Assembly: GCF_016808335.1 (NCBI RefSeq)
Contig: NC_053146.1
Coordinates: 5,991,015 to 6,055,014, forward strand
Direction of reading: 5' to 3'
DNA from: Panicum virgatum
Taxonomy: Eukaryota > Streptophyta > Magnoliopsida > Poales > Poaceae
DNA: 64,000 nucleotides
The notes below the pieces were generated by a model. It saw only the letters and a program-made list of their open reading frames with translations. It was not told where the DNA came from and made no database searches. This document shows, piece by piece, positions 9,270-20,791 of this stretch (position 1 is the stretch's first letter; every line of letters begins with the position of its first letter). The position numbers were made by a program, and so were the translations under genes.

Positions 9270-12200
9270 TTACAAGATACTAAGGGTCCTTAGGCGCCTC
9301 ATCATCTCTATGTCCTTATTCGGATCCGCTCGACCCTCACTTATCTTAGGATTCGCATAAAATTCTCCAGTTGGATTTATGATCTCATCTAGGAGGAATC
9401 CACAGATTGATTCTTGAATTGTTTTTATTCTTTCCGGTTGGATGAGGGCTTCCGCCATGCAAATAATCTGTCAAGTGCAAACACCAATATTTTGAATTAG
9501 TACCTAGAAGGAACTAAATACAAGTAGTTGTTAGTAATGTTGTTCTGCGTACTTTGAAATCATGTTGTGTCATCGAGCTGCGGCAGCCAAAATCCATCAT
9601 GTACTCACATACGTAGTAGCCACATAAGTTGTTTCATGGCGCCTGTCTCATAATCTATATATACATATATATAAATATATGGGTTATGAAATATTTATGT
9701 TGATTAAAGAAACGACAGTAGATGTGCGATATGTATTCGTACCGGCCAGTTAGTGGTGAATTCTAGCGGGGCTGGAGGTGACGATATTTCTATATGTTTT
9801 TCGAGGAAGCGAGCCCATGCTTTTTGGATGATGTTTATGAGGTCTTGGTAATAATATGTTGGCTTCCTCAAGGAGTCGTACACCCGAACTCGGCATCTAT
9901 CGATCTCGATAATAAGAAGGATCCAGTGGAACCTGTTTCATACACATATATGTATAAGAAATGTTGGATATATATACACATATTTATAGTGAAGTAAAAA
10001 AAAGATAAAAAAATCACTCGAAGTTATACGGAAACAGAATGTATTGACAAGTATTCTGCTTATGCAAGGCCCTGAGTATGTTGTTCTCGATCCGATTAGG
10101 CCATTTCCTGACACTCTCCTCATGTATATTATATGGGTCTATGAAGCCGACGTGATAGTACCCTTTTCTCTGGCATTCTTGAACCTTCATCCTACACGAT
10201 TGAAAAAGACGGAAGAGGATGAGAAAACACATAATTAGTAGAGCTATGGTACTATATACAAATGGTAGGACGAAGTACACTTACATACAAAATACACCGA
10301 TGAGAGACTTGTCTAGGGTGTCTTGATGGTACAGATCATAAAGATTTTCAAATTCAATCCATATGTCATCCATCCCCCGATGGAAATGCCTATCTTGTAT
10401 TCGGGCACGGAACACTACATCTTTCGATGCACTTGCTTTCATGTACCATGCATGCAACTCACACATCCTAGTTGGTAGCATCGGAATCAACTCTTCCCGC
10501 ATAAGAGGTTCCCCCAACACGAAAGGTTTTTTGTTTGCCCCTGGGTGAACCTCGTTTGGAGCCTCTTCGAGCAGCTGAGCTTTTGTGAGGCCGCTTTCTA
10601 GCACAAACTGAGCAGTAGCTACATCCTTTTCGGAGAGCACCTTGAGCGGGGGTATCGATTTCTTGGACTCTTGTCCGAGCTGGGGAACTTGGTTGCGCAG
10701 ACGGTTTCTTAGCTTCTCCCAGGACTTTGTGATCCGGCGGTCGTAGTTCGATAGGGGTGCCCTGTACTTCGGTCGGAGTAAATATCTGAAGTATTTCTTA
10801 TTTGCCTCTGACCATTGATGCACCGGTGTTTTTGGTGCGAAATGAGCTCTGACGTGCTCGCGCACACTTTCATCCAATTCCTCCTAAGTCATATGGTATG
10901 CTAACTTCGGTGGTGGAGGCTTTCCTTTCTTCTTCTTGGGGGTGTTCGTCTTCTTAGGAGGCAGCGCGACCCTTGTGCTCTTCCTTGCCTTCGGAGGCGG
11001 TGGCGGTGGGACCGAAGGCTTCGTGCTCTCCTTCTTCGCCTTCGAAGGCGGTGATGGTGGGACCCAAGGCCCTGAGCTGGCACTGGAGTCCCATGCATCA
11101 TGGGGAGCAAGATTGGGACTCCTTTCTGCTGCCGGTGCTGATCTTGGAGCCGGACTGGGACTCCTTTGTGGTGCCGGTGGTGATCTCGGAGCAAGAGTGG
11201 GACTCCTTTCTAGTGCCGGAGTGGGAGTGTTTTCTGGAGCCACACTGGAACCTCTATGGGCTGCCGGTAAATTTGCGGGCTCGAAGCCGGGAGTTGGTGT
11301 ATCGGCGAAGTGTAATCCGGCCAATCGTATGTACCGCTTGTTCCAACAGATCCATGTGTGCATGGCGTGTCCGAGTTCCTCTTCTCCATCGCCTCCAGGG
11401 ATCTCCAGGTCGAGGTCTTCCCATCCTGGTTCGACTCGATCGACCATGACCCTAGCATATCCTTCCGGAATCGGCCTCCCATGAATTGTCCCACCTTGGA
11501 CAGGCACTTCAGCAATGTCGTGCGCGACCAGTTTGATCTTTTTCCTCTGCTGATACAGAAGCTCGCAGGGTGTCCTCACGGTGATGTCATCCACCGAGTA
11601 ATGTTCTGACTCATCCGCAACCACTGTGGGTTGACCTCCGGCTGGGTGCTCCGTGGAAGCGATGCTGCTACGGTGTTGAGAGCCGGGGCTGCTCTCCAAC
11701 TTGGCGGCTGATTTGGATTCTTGTTGGTGTGCCTGGCTGCTAGCTGCCATTACCCCTTCAATCGAAGCTATCCTTTGTTCCAGGGCACGCATCTTATCTT
11801 CCTGTTCAGCCTTCTTCCTGGATCGGCTTTGATAGGTCTCAATGTCAGCACTGAAGCCATGCTTCCATGGAACTACACCCATACCTCGCACACGTCCTGT
11901 GTGTTTCGGTGTCCCGAGAGTGTACGTCAGCTCATCTTTCTCTCTGTCCGGCTTGAAACTGCCTTCGGACATGGCCTTTAGTGCCTCATCCAGCCTATTG
12001 GCCACTTCTCTTATGGCATCACTAGTAATAAGCGATCCATCTTCCGAGTTTAGGGAGCCTCCATGAGCGTAGAAGAAATACTTTGCTCGCTGCGGCCAGT
12101 CGAAAGTCACTGGTACGATTCCCCTTGCAGTAAGGCCGTCTTCCATTTTCTGCCATTTGGGGATCGCCGCCGCATAACCTCCTTGCGCAAGATGATGAAA

Positions 12201-12854
12201 GTGTATCTTCTTGCTCGTGTTCTCTTTGACTTTGTGCTGTCCTTTTCTCGCTAGTCTCGGACAGTTTGTACTGCACAAATGCATCCCAAAAAGGACGTTT
12301 TCCCTGAAGTGTTGTTTGACATCTACCCATAGCATTTGCTTCTCTGTTTCAAGGACGATGTCAGCATCATTATCAGTGCTTTTGGTTTTCTTCTAGAGCT
12401 TGAAGCTAATGGGGATGTTTTCCCTGACATAACATCCGCACAGATTCACCACAGTCGTCTTAACCCCCTTGGGAGACTTGGGTTCCCCATCCGGGTGCAA
12501 CGAGGTGATCGTGGTACGCCCCTCCATCTTTTTCTTGGAGCCTCGTTTACGTTTCGAGCTCTTCGATCTGGAAGCTTGATATTATATATATGTGTATATA
12601 TATATATATAACTACACGTTTGACATACATAAGTATCTCATATTCTGTGATCGAATTCCATATACCTCGGGGATGTCATCTTCCACATGCATTTCTTCCA
12701 TAGTTTCGGCATCGCCATCACTAGTATCATTGAGATATTGGCTGCCATCATCCTCGTTTTGATCCTCTTGGAAACACCCTGCAGCCTGGGTGCCTTCTTG
12801 GATCATTTCATGGAGGGCGTACTCGTCTTCGAAATCACGTTGAAAGGGATCCAT
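9270..12854 (-). pseudogene. CACTA second gene (tnpA-like with Ulp1-type protease end), decayed
   Basis: Segments follow in order on the minus strand. First is an acidic start MDPFQRDFEDEYALHEM at 12854, with a splice-donor-like GAG|GTATAT. A Lys/Arg-rich segment and a conserved plant-transposon domain (FDWPQRAKYFFYAHGG, about 12100) follow. A domain of the kind found before CACTA proteases (GRPIPEGYARVMVDRVEPGW, about 11480) and a Pro-rich linker come next. A Pro/Arg segment then leads to the protease part: GYYHVGFIDP, then FHWILLII (His) near 9920, then NNLCGYYVCE (Cys) near 9610, and a C-terminal helix ending near 9270. Stops break it: TAG after SFKL near 12393, TAG at 10884-10886, and TGA just before the NNLCG motif. 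The protein is therefore not made. CACTA elements with a C48/Ulp1-like domain are known in grasses; the function there is uncertain. Confidence 0.75.
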
Positions 12855-12879
12855 CTCGATCCCTATGCAAACATATATA

Positions 12880-13560
12880 ATACGCGGAGTTACGTGTGAT
12901 ACGCGATATTATATGAGATGCGGAGTTTTGTATCGAATTATGTGTCGTGATAATATGAATACATTAGAAATACATCAGAAATACATATGAAATTACGTGT
13001 CGTGATAATATGAATACATCAGGTAATATGAAAATTTTCAACAATATAGGATAAATTTATAATATGAATACATGAGAAATACATCAAGTATACATCATAT
13101 TGCAACAATATAAAAATTATTAATCTCATATATATAATAAAATTTTTCTACAATAAATACATGATTATATAATTTTCCAACAATTTTCAACAATAAGTAC
13201 AAAATTCTACGATTTTCCAACAATTTTCAACAATAAGGAAATGATTCTACGATTCTCTAACAAGTTTCAACAATAATGAAATGATTCCAGGATTGTCCAA
13301 TAATTTTCAACAATTTTCCATGATCCTCCAACAATTTTCTAAATTATCTATGATTTTTCTACCTATTTCTATAGTTTCCTACCTATTTCTATAATTTCCT
13401 ACCTATTTTATCCTATTTATTTCCTATATATTTTTGACATTTTCAACATAATTAAAAAAATCCTAACTATTTTCTACAATTCCCCAACTATTTTCTATAT
13501 TTTCCTAACTATTTTCTATAATTTTCTACATTTATTTCAATTATCAACATAATAAAAAAA
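12880..13560. other. AT-rich spacer inside the CACTA element
   Basis: Very AT-rich, with many short repeats of AATTTTCAACAAT and CCTACCTATTTCTAT type. No coding potential. Confidence 0.6.
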
Positions 13561-13562
13561 AC

Positions 13563-13592
13563 TGACATCAGCACGTAGTAGTGCTGACGTCA
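13563..13592. repeat. Imperfect palindrome with TGACGTCA-type core
   Basis: Arms TGACATCAGCAC and GTGCTGACGTCA surround a 6-nt loop. One mismatch separates the arms. The right arm contains TGACGTCA, a bZIP (TGA/CRE-type) site. Confidence 0.6.
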
Positions 13593-13619
13593 GCAAGGGC
13601 TTACATCAGCCCTCTTATG

Positions 13620-14100
13620 TCGAGCCGGGGCCGGCGTGGCATGGGCGGCCGGCGAGCAGGGCGGCGTGCGCGCGGCGGCGCGCCGGCGGTGCGGGGGCGA
13701 AGGGGCGGCGCTCCAGCGGTTCGGGGACGGTGGTCGCGGCGGCGGTAGATGGCTGGCCGGGGCGGCGCGGGTCGGCGGCGGCGGTTGAGGTCGATTGCGG
13801 GCCGACGCCGTGCGGGGCGGGTCGGCGTCGAAGGGGGGGGCCGGGGCAGCGGGTCGGCGACGAGGGCGCAGTGGCGGTCGAGGAAGGCGCGGCGGCAGTC
13901 GAGGGCAGCGGGGTCGGCGTGTGTCGAGGGGGCCGGCGAGCGGGACGCGCGCGCCAGGTCGGCGTGCAAGGGGCCGGCGTGGAGGTCCGGCATTAGGTCG
14001 GCGGGATCAGGCGGCGGCGGCGGTCGCGGGGCGGCGGTTACGTGCGGCAGCGACGATGACGACAGCGAGAGTTAGATCGAGAGCGAAGGGGAATGGGAAA
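13620..14100. other. GC-rich low-complexity block inside the CACTA element
   Basis: GC-rich DNA with long open frames on all strands and Arg/Ala/Pro-rich translations, not convincing as protein. It ends next to a TATATAGG motif (14120s) and the internal subterminal-like repeats. It is probably the leader or promoter region of the second gene. Confidence 0.5.
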
Positions 14101-14124
14101 TTAATCTAAGTGTTGGCTTATATA

Positions 14125-14335
14125 GGGACGACAGTTTAGTACCGAGCCGTGGCTACGCCCGGTACTAAACTGTCTCCTGGGGCATTTAGTACCGGGCGCA
14201 GCCAAGGCCCGGTATTAAATTGGTCACATTAGTACCGGGCCAAGCCTCTGCCCGGTACTAAACAGCTACCACTGGCGGGAAATTTTTGTGGTGGCAGTTT
14301 AGTACCGGACCAAGGTCCTGCCCGCTACTAAAGCA
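14125..14335. repeat. Internal cluster of CACTA subterminal-type repeats
   Basis: Five or more TTTAGTACCGxxCC / GGxCCGGTACTAAA inverted pairs, as at the two ends of the element, but lying in its middle between the two genes. Confidence 0.75.
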
Positions 14336-14339
14336 CCAA

Positions 14340-14777
14340 AATTATTAACTTGCAGCAATTATTTTGTTTCTGAATTATGCATTTCTATTGTGTAATAAAT
14401 TGACAATGGCATTAAAAAATAGAAGGATATTATATTTTGAACATGCAAAAAAAATTTAGGGCATTTTGCATAATGAATAATTATAGAATATAGGTATATG
14501 CGAAAAAAATGTCTTATTTTTCTTAAAAATATTGTTGGTGTGTAACACATTTAAAAAAATCATGGAAATGCTAATATATGTAATTTAGATTAAAAAATAC
14601 TAATAGTGGAGTAGACAATGAAGGGTATCATGTTGAAGATGCAAACACAGAACGAGTAATTAATACATAGATAAACAATACTAATTTATATTATTTATGA
14701 TTGCAAAATGAAAATATATATTACAAAAATCACTTCATGAAATGAACAATAAAGTAAAACATAATGGATACACAATA
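14340..14777. other. AT-rich spacer 3' of the transposase remnant
   Basis: AT-rich, with no gene or repeat boundary seen. No second CACTA terminus could be found here. Confidence 0.5.
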
Positions 14778-17700
14778 CTATGACTCAACATTATTTAATG
14801 GAACATTTACAATTTTCTTTTTGACGAATGTCCCTTGGTCGTGATCGCGGCGTAAATAAGGAGTGTCCTCTTTGGCTAACAAGATGCTTGGGTCAACATC
14901 TACCGAGAACGGAGGACGGTCATCAAACTGATCAAAGTCTTCTGACTTGTCCGAAATATCCTCAACTCCAATGATTTTTCGTTTTCCTGAAAGAACTATG
15001 TGGCGTTTTGGCTCGTCGTCAGACTTGGCTGAATTTTTCCTAGGCTTGCTTGACATGTCCTTCACGTAGAACACCTGTGCGACATCCTTGGCTAGGACGA
15101 ATGGTTCGTCTTTATATCCAATTTTTTTGAAATCCACAATTGTCATCCTGTACAGGTCTATCGTTATGCCGCCTCCAGCTCGATTCACCCATTGGCACCG
15201 AAACAAAGGAATCATCAAAGGCCTATATTCTTGTTCCCATATCTCCTCTATGACTCCGAAATAGCTGTCCTTATTTCCATCATTGCCTCTTGCGTCTATA
15301 TGCACACCACTATTTTGGTTGGTGCTCTTTTCGTCTTGAGCTCTTGTGTAAAATGTATACCCATTAATCTCGTACCCTTGGTACTGCATGATTGTCATTG
15401 ATAGGCCCCTTGCCAGCCATTGAAGTTGCTCTGCAATCGTGCCGTCACCCATCAACTTTGCTCTAAGCCAAACAGCAAAGTTATCTATGTGATGCCTTGT
15501 AATTCAGGCCTCAGGCTTCCCTAGGTTTTCAGACCTTACGATATTCATGTGCTCATCCATCTATGGAGCCACGAGGGATGAATTTTGTAAAACTGTGAAG
15601 TTTGCTTTGTGGATTTCACTCTCTGGGATGTGCATATTAGATTTCTTCCCTAGTATGTCCTTTCCCTTCAGTCTCCCCTCGTGGCGTGACATGGGGACCC
15701 CAATTGGATTAAGATCATCAATAAAGTCAATACAGAACTCAATGACCTCCTCTGTTCCATAACCCTTGACGATACATCCTTCTCGTCGAGAACGATTGCG
15801 AACATACTTCTTAAGAACTGACATGTATCTCTCAAAAGGGAACATGTTGTGTAGGAATACTGGACACAGAATATTTATCTCTTTGACAATATGAACCAAG
15901 AGATGTGTCATAATATTAAAGAACGAAGGTGGAAACACCATCTCAAAGCTGACAAGGCATTGCACAACGTCATTTTGTAGTTGTATGAGCTTCTCTGGAT
16001 CGATTGCCTTCTGTGAAATTTCATTGAGAAAAGCACATAACTTCACGATTGCCAATCTAACATTCTCCGTTAGAATACCCCTCAACACAACTAGAAGCAA
16101 TTGTGTCATCAGGATGTGACAGTCATGAGACTTTAAATTTGTGAACTTTTTTCCTTCATGTTTAATCTTCCTTGTATATTTGACGAGTATCCGGAAGGTA
16201 CCTTTATACTGTTCAAGCAATCAAATATGCTTTGCTTCTCCTCTTAACTGAGAGTGTAGCTAGCAGGACGTAAGTAGTGTTGTCCCTTCTCTCTCTTCTC
16301 AGGTTGAAGATCTTCTCGTTGTTTCATTTCTTTCAGGTCGCGTCTTGCTTTGAGTGTATCTTTTCCCTAACCATAAGTACCAAGAAAATCTAGTACATTC
16401 ACGTAAAGATTCTTTGTTAGGTGCATGACATCAATTGCGTTGCGGACCTCCAAAACTTCCCAATAAGGTAGCTCACACAATATAGACTTCTTCTTCCACA
16501 TCGGTGCATGGCCGTTTTCATCATTTGGAACTGGTTGGCTGCCGCGACTCTTTCCGAACACTACATGAACATCTTTTATCATCGAGAAAACACGCTTTCC
16601 GTCACGGAACATAGGCTTAGCACGAGTTTCCGGTTCCCCTTTGAAATGTTTCCCTTTTCTTCTCAAGAGTGTTTGAGGGGCAGAAATCGACGATGGCCCA
16701 TATAGACGACCTTTCGAGAATTTTTCAGGTACAAGCTGTCGGTTTCATCTAAGCAATGGGTGCAGGCCTGATATCCCTTGTTCGACTACCCGGACAGGTT
16801 TCCGGTTCCCCTTTGAAATGTTTCCCTTTTCTTCTCAAGAGTGTTTGAGGGGCAGAAATCGACGATGGCCCATATAGACGACCTTTCGAGAATTTTTCAG
16901 GTACAAGCTGTCGGTTTCATCTAAGCAATGGGTGCAGGCCTGATATCCCTTGTTCGACTACCCGGACAGGTTGATAAGTGCAGGCCAATCATTGATTATT
17001 ACGAAAAGCAATGCTCGGAGGTCGAAATTCTCTTGTTTGTACTCGTCCCACACACGAACACCTTCTGGCATCCACAACAATAAAAGCTCATCAACCAATG
17101 GTCTTAGGTACACATCAATATCGTTGACAGGTTGTTTGGGGCCTTGAATAAGCGCCGGCATCAATATATACTTTCTCTTCATGCATAACCAAGAAGAAAG
17201 GTTAAACATACAAAGGGTCACTGGCCATGTACTGTGACTGCTCTCCCACTCACCGAATGGATTCATTCCATCTGTACTTAAACCAAACCTTATGTTCTTT
17301 GGGTCACTGTCAAAATCTGGAAATTGTCTATCCATGTTTCTCCACTGAGACCCATCTGCAGGGTGTCTCATCAGCTGATCTTGGTTACGCTCTTCTTTGT
17401 GCCACCGCATCAACTTAGCGTTTGTTTTATTTCTGAACAAGCGCTTCAAGCATGGTATTATCGGGAAATACCACATCACCTTAGCCGGAACTTTTTTCTT
17501 TGCAGGCTCGCCGTCGACATAACCTGGATCAATTTGCCTGATCTTATACCGCTTTGCGTCACAGACAGGACATGCATCCAGTTCCTCGTATTCACCACGA
17601 TGGAGGATACAATCATTAGGACATGCGTGAATCTTCTGTACGTCCAACTCAAGAGGGCAAACAACCTTTTTGGCTTCGTAAGTTGTCGGGGGTAGTTCGT

Positions 17701-18310
17701 TCCCCTTTGGAAGCATCTTCTTTACAAGTCCTAGTAGCTCCTCAAATCCCTTATCTGAAACACCATTGGCTGCCTTCCACCGCAACATTTCCAGTGTGGT
17801 GCCTAATTTTTTTAACCCCTGCTTGCAATCTGGATACAACATTTTCACGTGATCCTCCAACATCTTCTCAAATTTCTTTGACTTCTTCAAAATTTCAGCG
17901 TCTCTGTGTGCATCGACTAAAACCTAACCTAGTTCGTCAGGTGGTTGTTGTTCTTTTGCAGCATTTGCTTCTGCCTCATGCATTGGTTTATCTTCAAAGA
18001 CACCCGCTTCATACAAGTGAGCCCAGTCTGGGATGTTATCATCATTATTATCTTCTTCATTGTCTTCCATCGAAACTCCAGGTTCACCGTGCTTGTTCCA
18101 AAGAGTATAGTTATCCATGAAACCCTTCTAAAAAAGGTGGACATGTAGAGTATGTCTTTTTGAGAACTCTTTTTAATTTCTGCAAATGTGGCATGGACAC
18201 AACATGAAACCTTTCGACGACTTGTGGATCTCAGTAGCATCTAGGAAAGTTTTAAGACCGTTAATCCACACCATTGTGCACCGCTGGCCGTACATCCATT
18301 GTCGATCCAT
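14778..18310 (-). pseudogene. CACTA TNP2-type transposase, decayed
   Basis: It starts at 18310 with the transposase-associated domain (MDRQWMYGQR, FMLCPCHICRN). The TNP2 core (Transposase_21 family) follows: CPNDCILHRGEYEELDACPVC, then STDGMNPFGE, NDWPALINLSG, ACTHCLDETDSLYL and IDVMHLTKNLYVNVLDFLGTYG. A DUF4218-type part contains FFNIMTHLLVHIV and NMFPFERYMSVLKKYVRNRSR. A DUF4216-type part contains SYFGVIEEIWEQEY and IPLFRCQWVN. The frame is broken by stops after CRN (near 18177), near 18130, at 17924-17926, at 16958-16960 and after GTYG (near 16367), and by a 172-bp tandem duplication. Other members of the family read LSGQSNKGY where this copy has a stop after LSG, suggesting CAG to TAG. 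It is a dead copy. Confidence 0.88.
16626..16972. repeat. Perfect 172-bp tandem duplication in the transposase remnant
   Basis: The segment 16626-16797 is repeated directly as 16798-16969 with the junction at CAGGTT. I see no mismatches between copies. Because 172 is not a multiple of three it shifts the reading frame. Both copies carry the LSG stop, so the stop is older than the duplication. Confidence 0.9.
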
Positions 18311-18499
18311 CTACAAATAATATATTCTCGTTGGATCAGCAATTTCATTCAGTGGAAAAGAACTTAACAATTTTGTAATAACAAACATTTTTATTACATC
18401 CAACACAATTTATTCAACAATACATACATAGATTGCATTCGAAAACTAACACAAACATCCCAAAAACAAACATGCAACTTAAAAATTCGCACAACACAT

Positions 18500-18813
18500 A
18501 GGTTTTCAACCGTCCTTGCGTGGGAACGCAGAATGCTCTGACGGATTTCTAGCTGGCCCAGAAGAAGATGGCGGAGCAGGAACCTCCGGGTTTGGTGGTG
18601 AAGAACCGTAACGCCGCAACAAATTCTCAAGATCAAACGAAGGTTCCTCGCCCCTTGCCACACATTCTCTATATTTTTTTCCAAATAATGGAGCGTTGCT
18701 CTATGAAAAACGCTAGGTTTCTTGCACCGACGACCTATTAGAGTTGTGTCCTTCTCTCTTGAAGGACAACGATCACCCCCACCGGCACCACTCCATCCAG
18801 CTGCTGAAGCCAT
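18500..18813 (-). pseudogene. Short coding remnant upstream of the CACTA transposase
   Basis: An ATG at 18813 (MASAAGWSGAGG) opens a frame that, after a frameshift near 18690, continues plausibly in another frame as EEPSFDLENLLRRYG then SSPPNPEVPAPPSSSG. The bias and composition look protein-like. No family is recognised. It is probably a separate small gene or first exon of the CACTA element. Confidence 0.4.
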
Positions 18814-19084
18814 ATTTTACTGGAAAACACTATTATTTTTCATAACATTATAAATTCTTACTAATACAATAAAAGCTGAATAAACTAATTGAAATAAATC
18901 ACATTAATTTGCAAATTGATTGAAAAAACTCTTACAATTACAATGCAAATATTAATTACTATTACAATTACAATGATCAGATTAATTCCTCTTACAAATA
19001 ACAATGAAAAAATATAAAAAAGACTGAAGAATTACTCTCACAATTACAATTAAAATATGTACATCATTATATCCTCATATTCGA

Positions 19085-19338
19085 GTTGCACAGGTACTTA
19101 CCATGAAGTCTGAAATGTAATCAAATTAGAGTTGCTATTGAGGCATTAGTCATCATTGTATGCCGTGCTATGTCACAGCTCTATCTAAGCCCTTATTCTT
19201 CGTCGGTCCTGACCTCACCCTATATACATAATGAAGGGTCTAGAAAGAGCTGTGACAGAGCAGACACAATATGACTAATGCCCCAATAGCAACACTAATT
19301 CGTTTACATTTCACACTTGTTGGTAAGTGTCTGTGAAC
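19085..19338. repeat. Foldback of about 250 bp
   Basis: The arms match over about 105 nt: GTTGCTATTGAGGCATTAG at 19131 against its complement ending at 19293. The outer flanks (AGTTGCACAGGTACTTACCA) also pair with the region ending near 19338. It may be a MITE or a hairpin RNA source. Confidence 0.75.
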
Positions 19339-19432
19339 TACAATGCAAAATCATATTAATTCTCAATCAGAAAAACCTGAATAAATTAATTGAAATAAAT
19401 ATCTAATTAATTGAAATAAATCTCTATATCTC

Positions 19433-19935
19433 CTAATTATTTTGACACCCTTCAGTTTTAGGCGAACACTCTTTTGATCAATATCCAGAAACCATCTAGA
19501 AGAAAAAAAAACTTTATTTCGGAAAATGTATATGTCGGTAACCTCGACCCTGCGGTGATGACACTGCCTTTCGGATGGACACGGTGCAGTACAAGTACGT
19601 CGATAATAGGCCAGTCGCAACACTAACATTTTCGGTTGATAGGAACACAGCACTTGGCACAGGCAGCATGCTCGTTGATATGCTCTCACTGCAATAACGG
19701 CCACGCTGACTGCGCCAAATGTTGTGTCTGGATCAACCGAAAATACTGGTGTTGCGACCAACCTATTGGCGACGTCCTTATAGCGCATCGTGTATCCTCG
19801 AAATGTAGTGCAATCGCCGTCGAATGGAGATTAACGACGTATACTTGTTTCAAAATAAAGATTTTTTAACCTTCTAGATGGTTTCAATGTGAGCCTGAAT
19901 AAATACATCACTAGAGTGTCAAAATAATCCATTTA
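19433..19935. repeat. Foldback of about 500 bp containing a duplicated coding-like fragment
   Basis: The left arm (about 19433-19680) and the inverted right arm (about 19690-19935) match over about 200 nt at moderate identity (for example AAACCATCTAGAAG and GTCGCAACAC). The right arm on the minus strand reads RYKDVANRLVATPVFSVD. The left arm read on the plus strand gives a related sequence, QYKYVDNRPVATLTFSVD. It is an inverted duplication of one fragment. Confidence 0.75.
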
Positions 19936-20454
19936 TAATAAAAAAATTCTATTATACTTCTTTCTATAATTCATTATAAAAAATTTACTTTCCATATATG
20001 GTCATATATACAAGTAAATCACATGAACTCTCTAAACCCATTCTAAAAATTTCCACTGTACACATATACTACGGTCATTTCTAATATATAGAAAATGATT
20101 GAAAAATATCTCTATAAATTATCCACATTCAACCTAGCCATAAAAGCTTCGCTCCAATTGAAGTCATGGGTTCTATATACCTCAAATCAATGTATAAACC
20201 AAAGAAATCATGCTCATTCTCACTATTTTTAAAATCACAAATTCCTCTAACTATGAAGCATAAAACGAAGCATGAAGACCATCAAAGAAGAGAGGATGAA
20301 GTTGCAAATCTTTGGCGCATTTGGATGAGTGCAAATATCACAAAAAATGGATCAAATGGCAGCAACACTCTAATATGGGAGAAGAACCGAGCTCGAGCTA
20401 GCTCTCTAGTGAAATGGGCGCCGGCTCGGCTCGGGGAGGAAGAAGTCCCGATTT

Positions 20455-20788
20455 ATAGGGGGAGCATTAGTACCGGGTGGTGGCGACAGCCGGTACTAAA
20501 GCTCCCCATTTAGTACCAGCAGGAGCCACCAGCTGGTACTAAGTTTTCTGGCGCCAATTTAGTACCGGGTGGTGGCGACAGCCGGTACTAAATTGTCACT
20601 AGCCATTGCAGGCGGCTGTTGGGGGCTGTCGGTGGCGCACTTTAGTGCCGGCTGGAGCCACCAGCCGATACTAATCGGCTCCCATGGGCACTGTTCCTTT
20701 GGCCCGGTACTAAATTTGCACGTTAGTACCGGCCGAAACTGTGACCGGTACTAACGGCTGCGGACGAATGTGCGTTTTTCCAGTAGCG
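20455..20788. repeat. CACTA right subterminal repeats and TATA-like motif
   Basis: GTACCGGGTGGTGGCGACAG-type units in both orientations up to the terminus. A CCTATAAAT on the minus strand near 20452 is a plausible transposase promoter. Confidence 0.75.
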
Positions 20789-20791
20789 ATA

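Larger units (their letters stand above)
8802..20788 (-). mobile_element. CACTA (En/Spm) transposon, about 12 kb, inactive
   Basis: The left end CACAACTAGAAAAAGGCACAT and the inverted right end CGCTACTGGAAAAACGCACAT are variants of the CACTACTGGAAAAA terminus. The flanking 3-bp duplication is ATA (8799-8801, 20789-20791). Both ends carry the dense subterminal repeats typical of this superfamily. Inside are two decayed genes on the minus strand: a TNP2-type transposase (14778-18310) and a second gene with a Ulp1-like protease end (9270-12854). The element therefore reads from right to left. It separates ELIP 2 from ELIP 3. Confidence 0.85.

Noticed and set aside
13601..14109. Four overlapping GC-rich frames in the CACTA element
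   Set aside because: Compositional artefacts; none has a recognisable motif, and they overlap one another on both strands.
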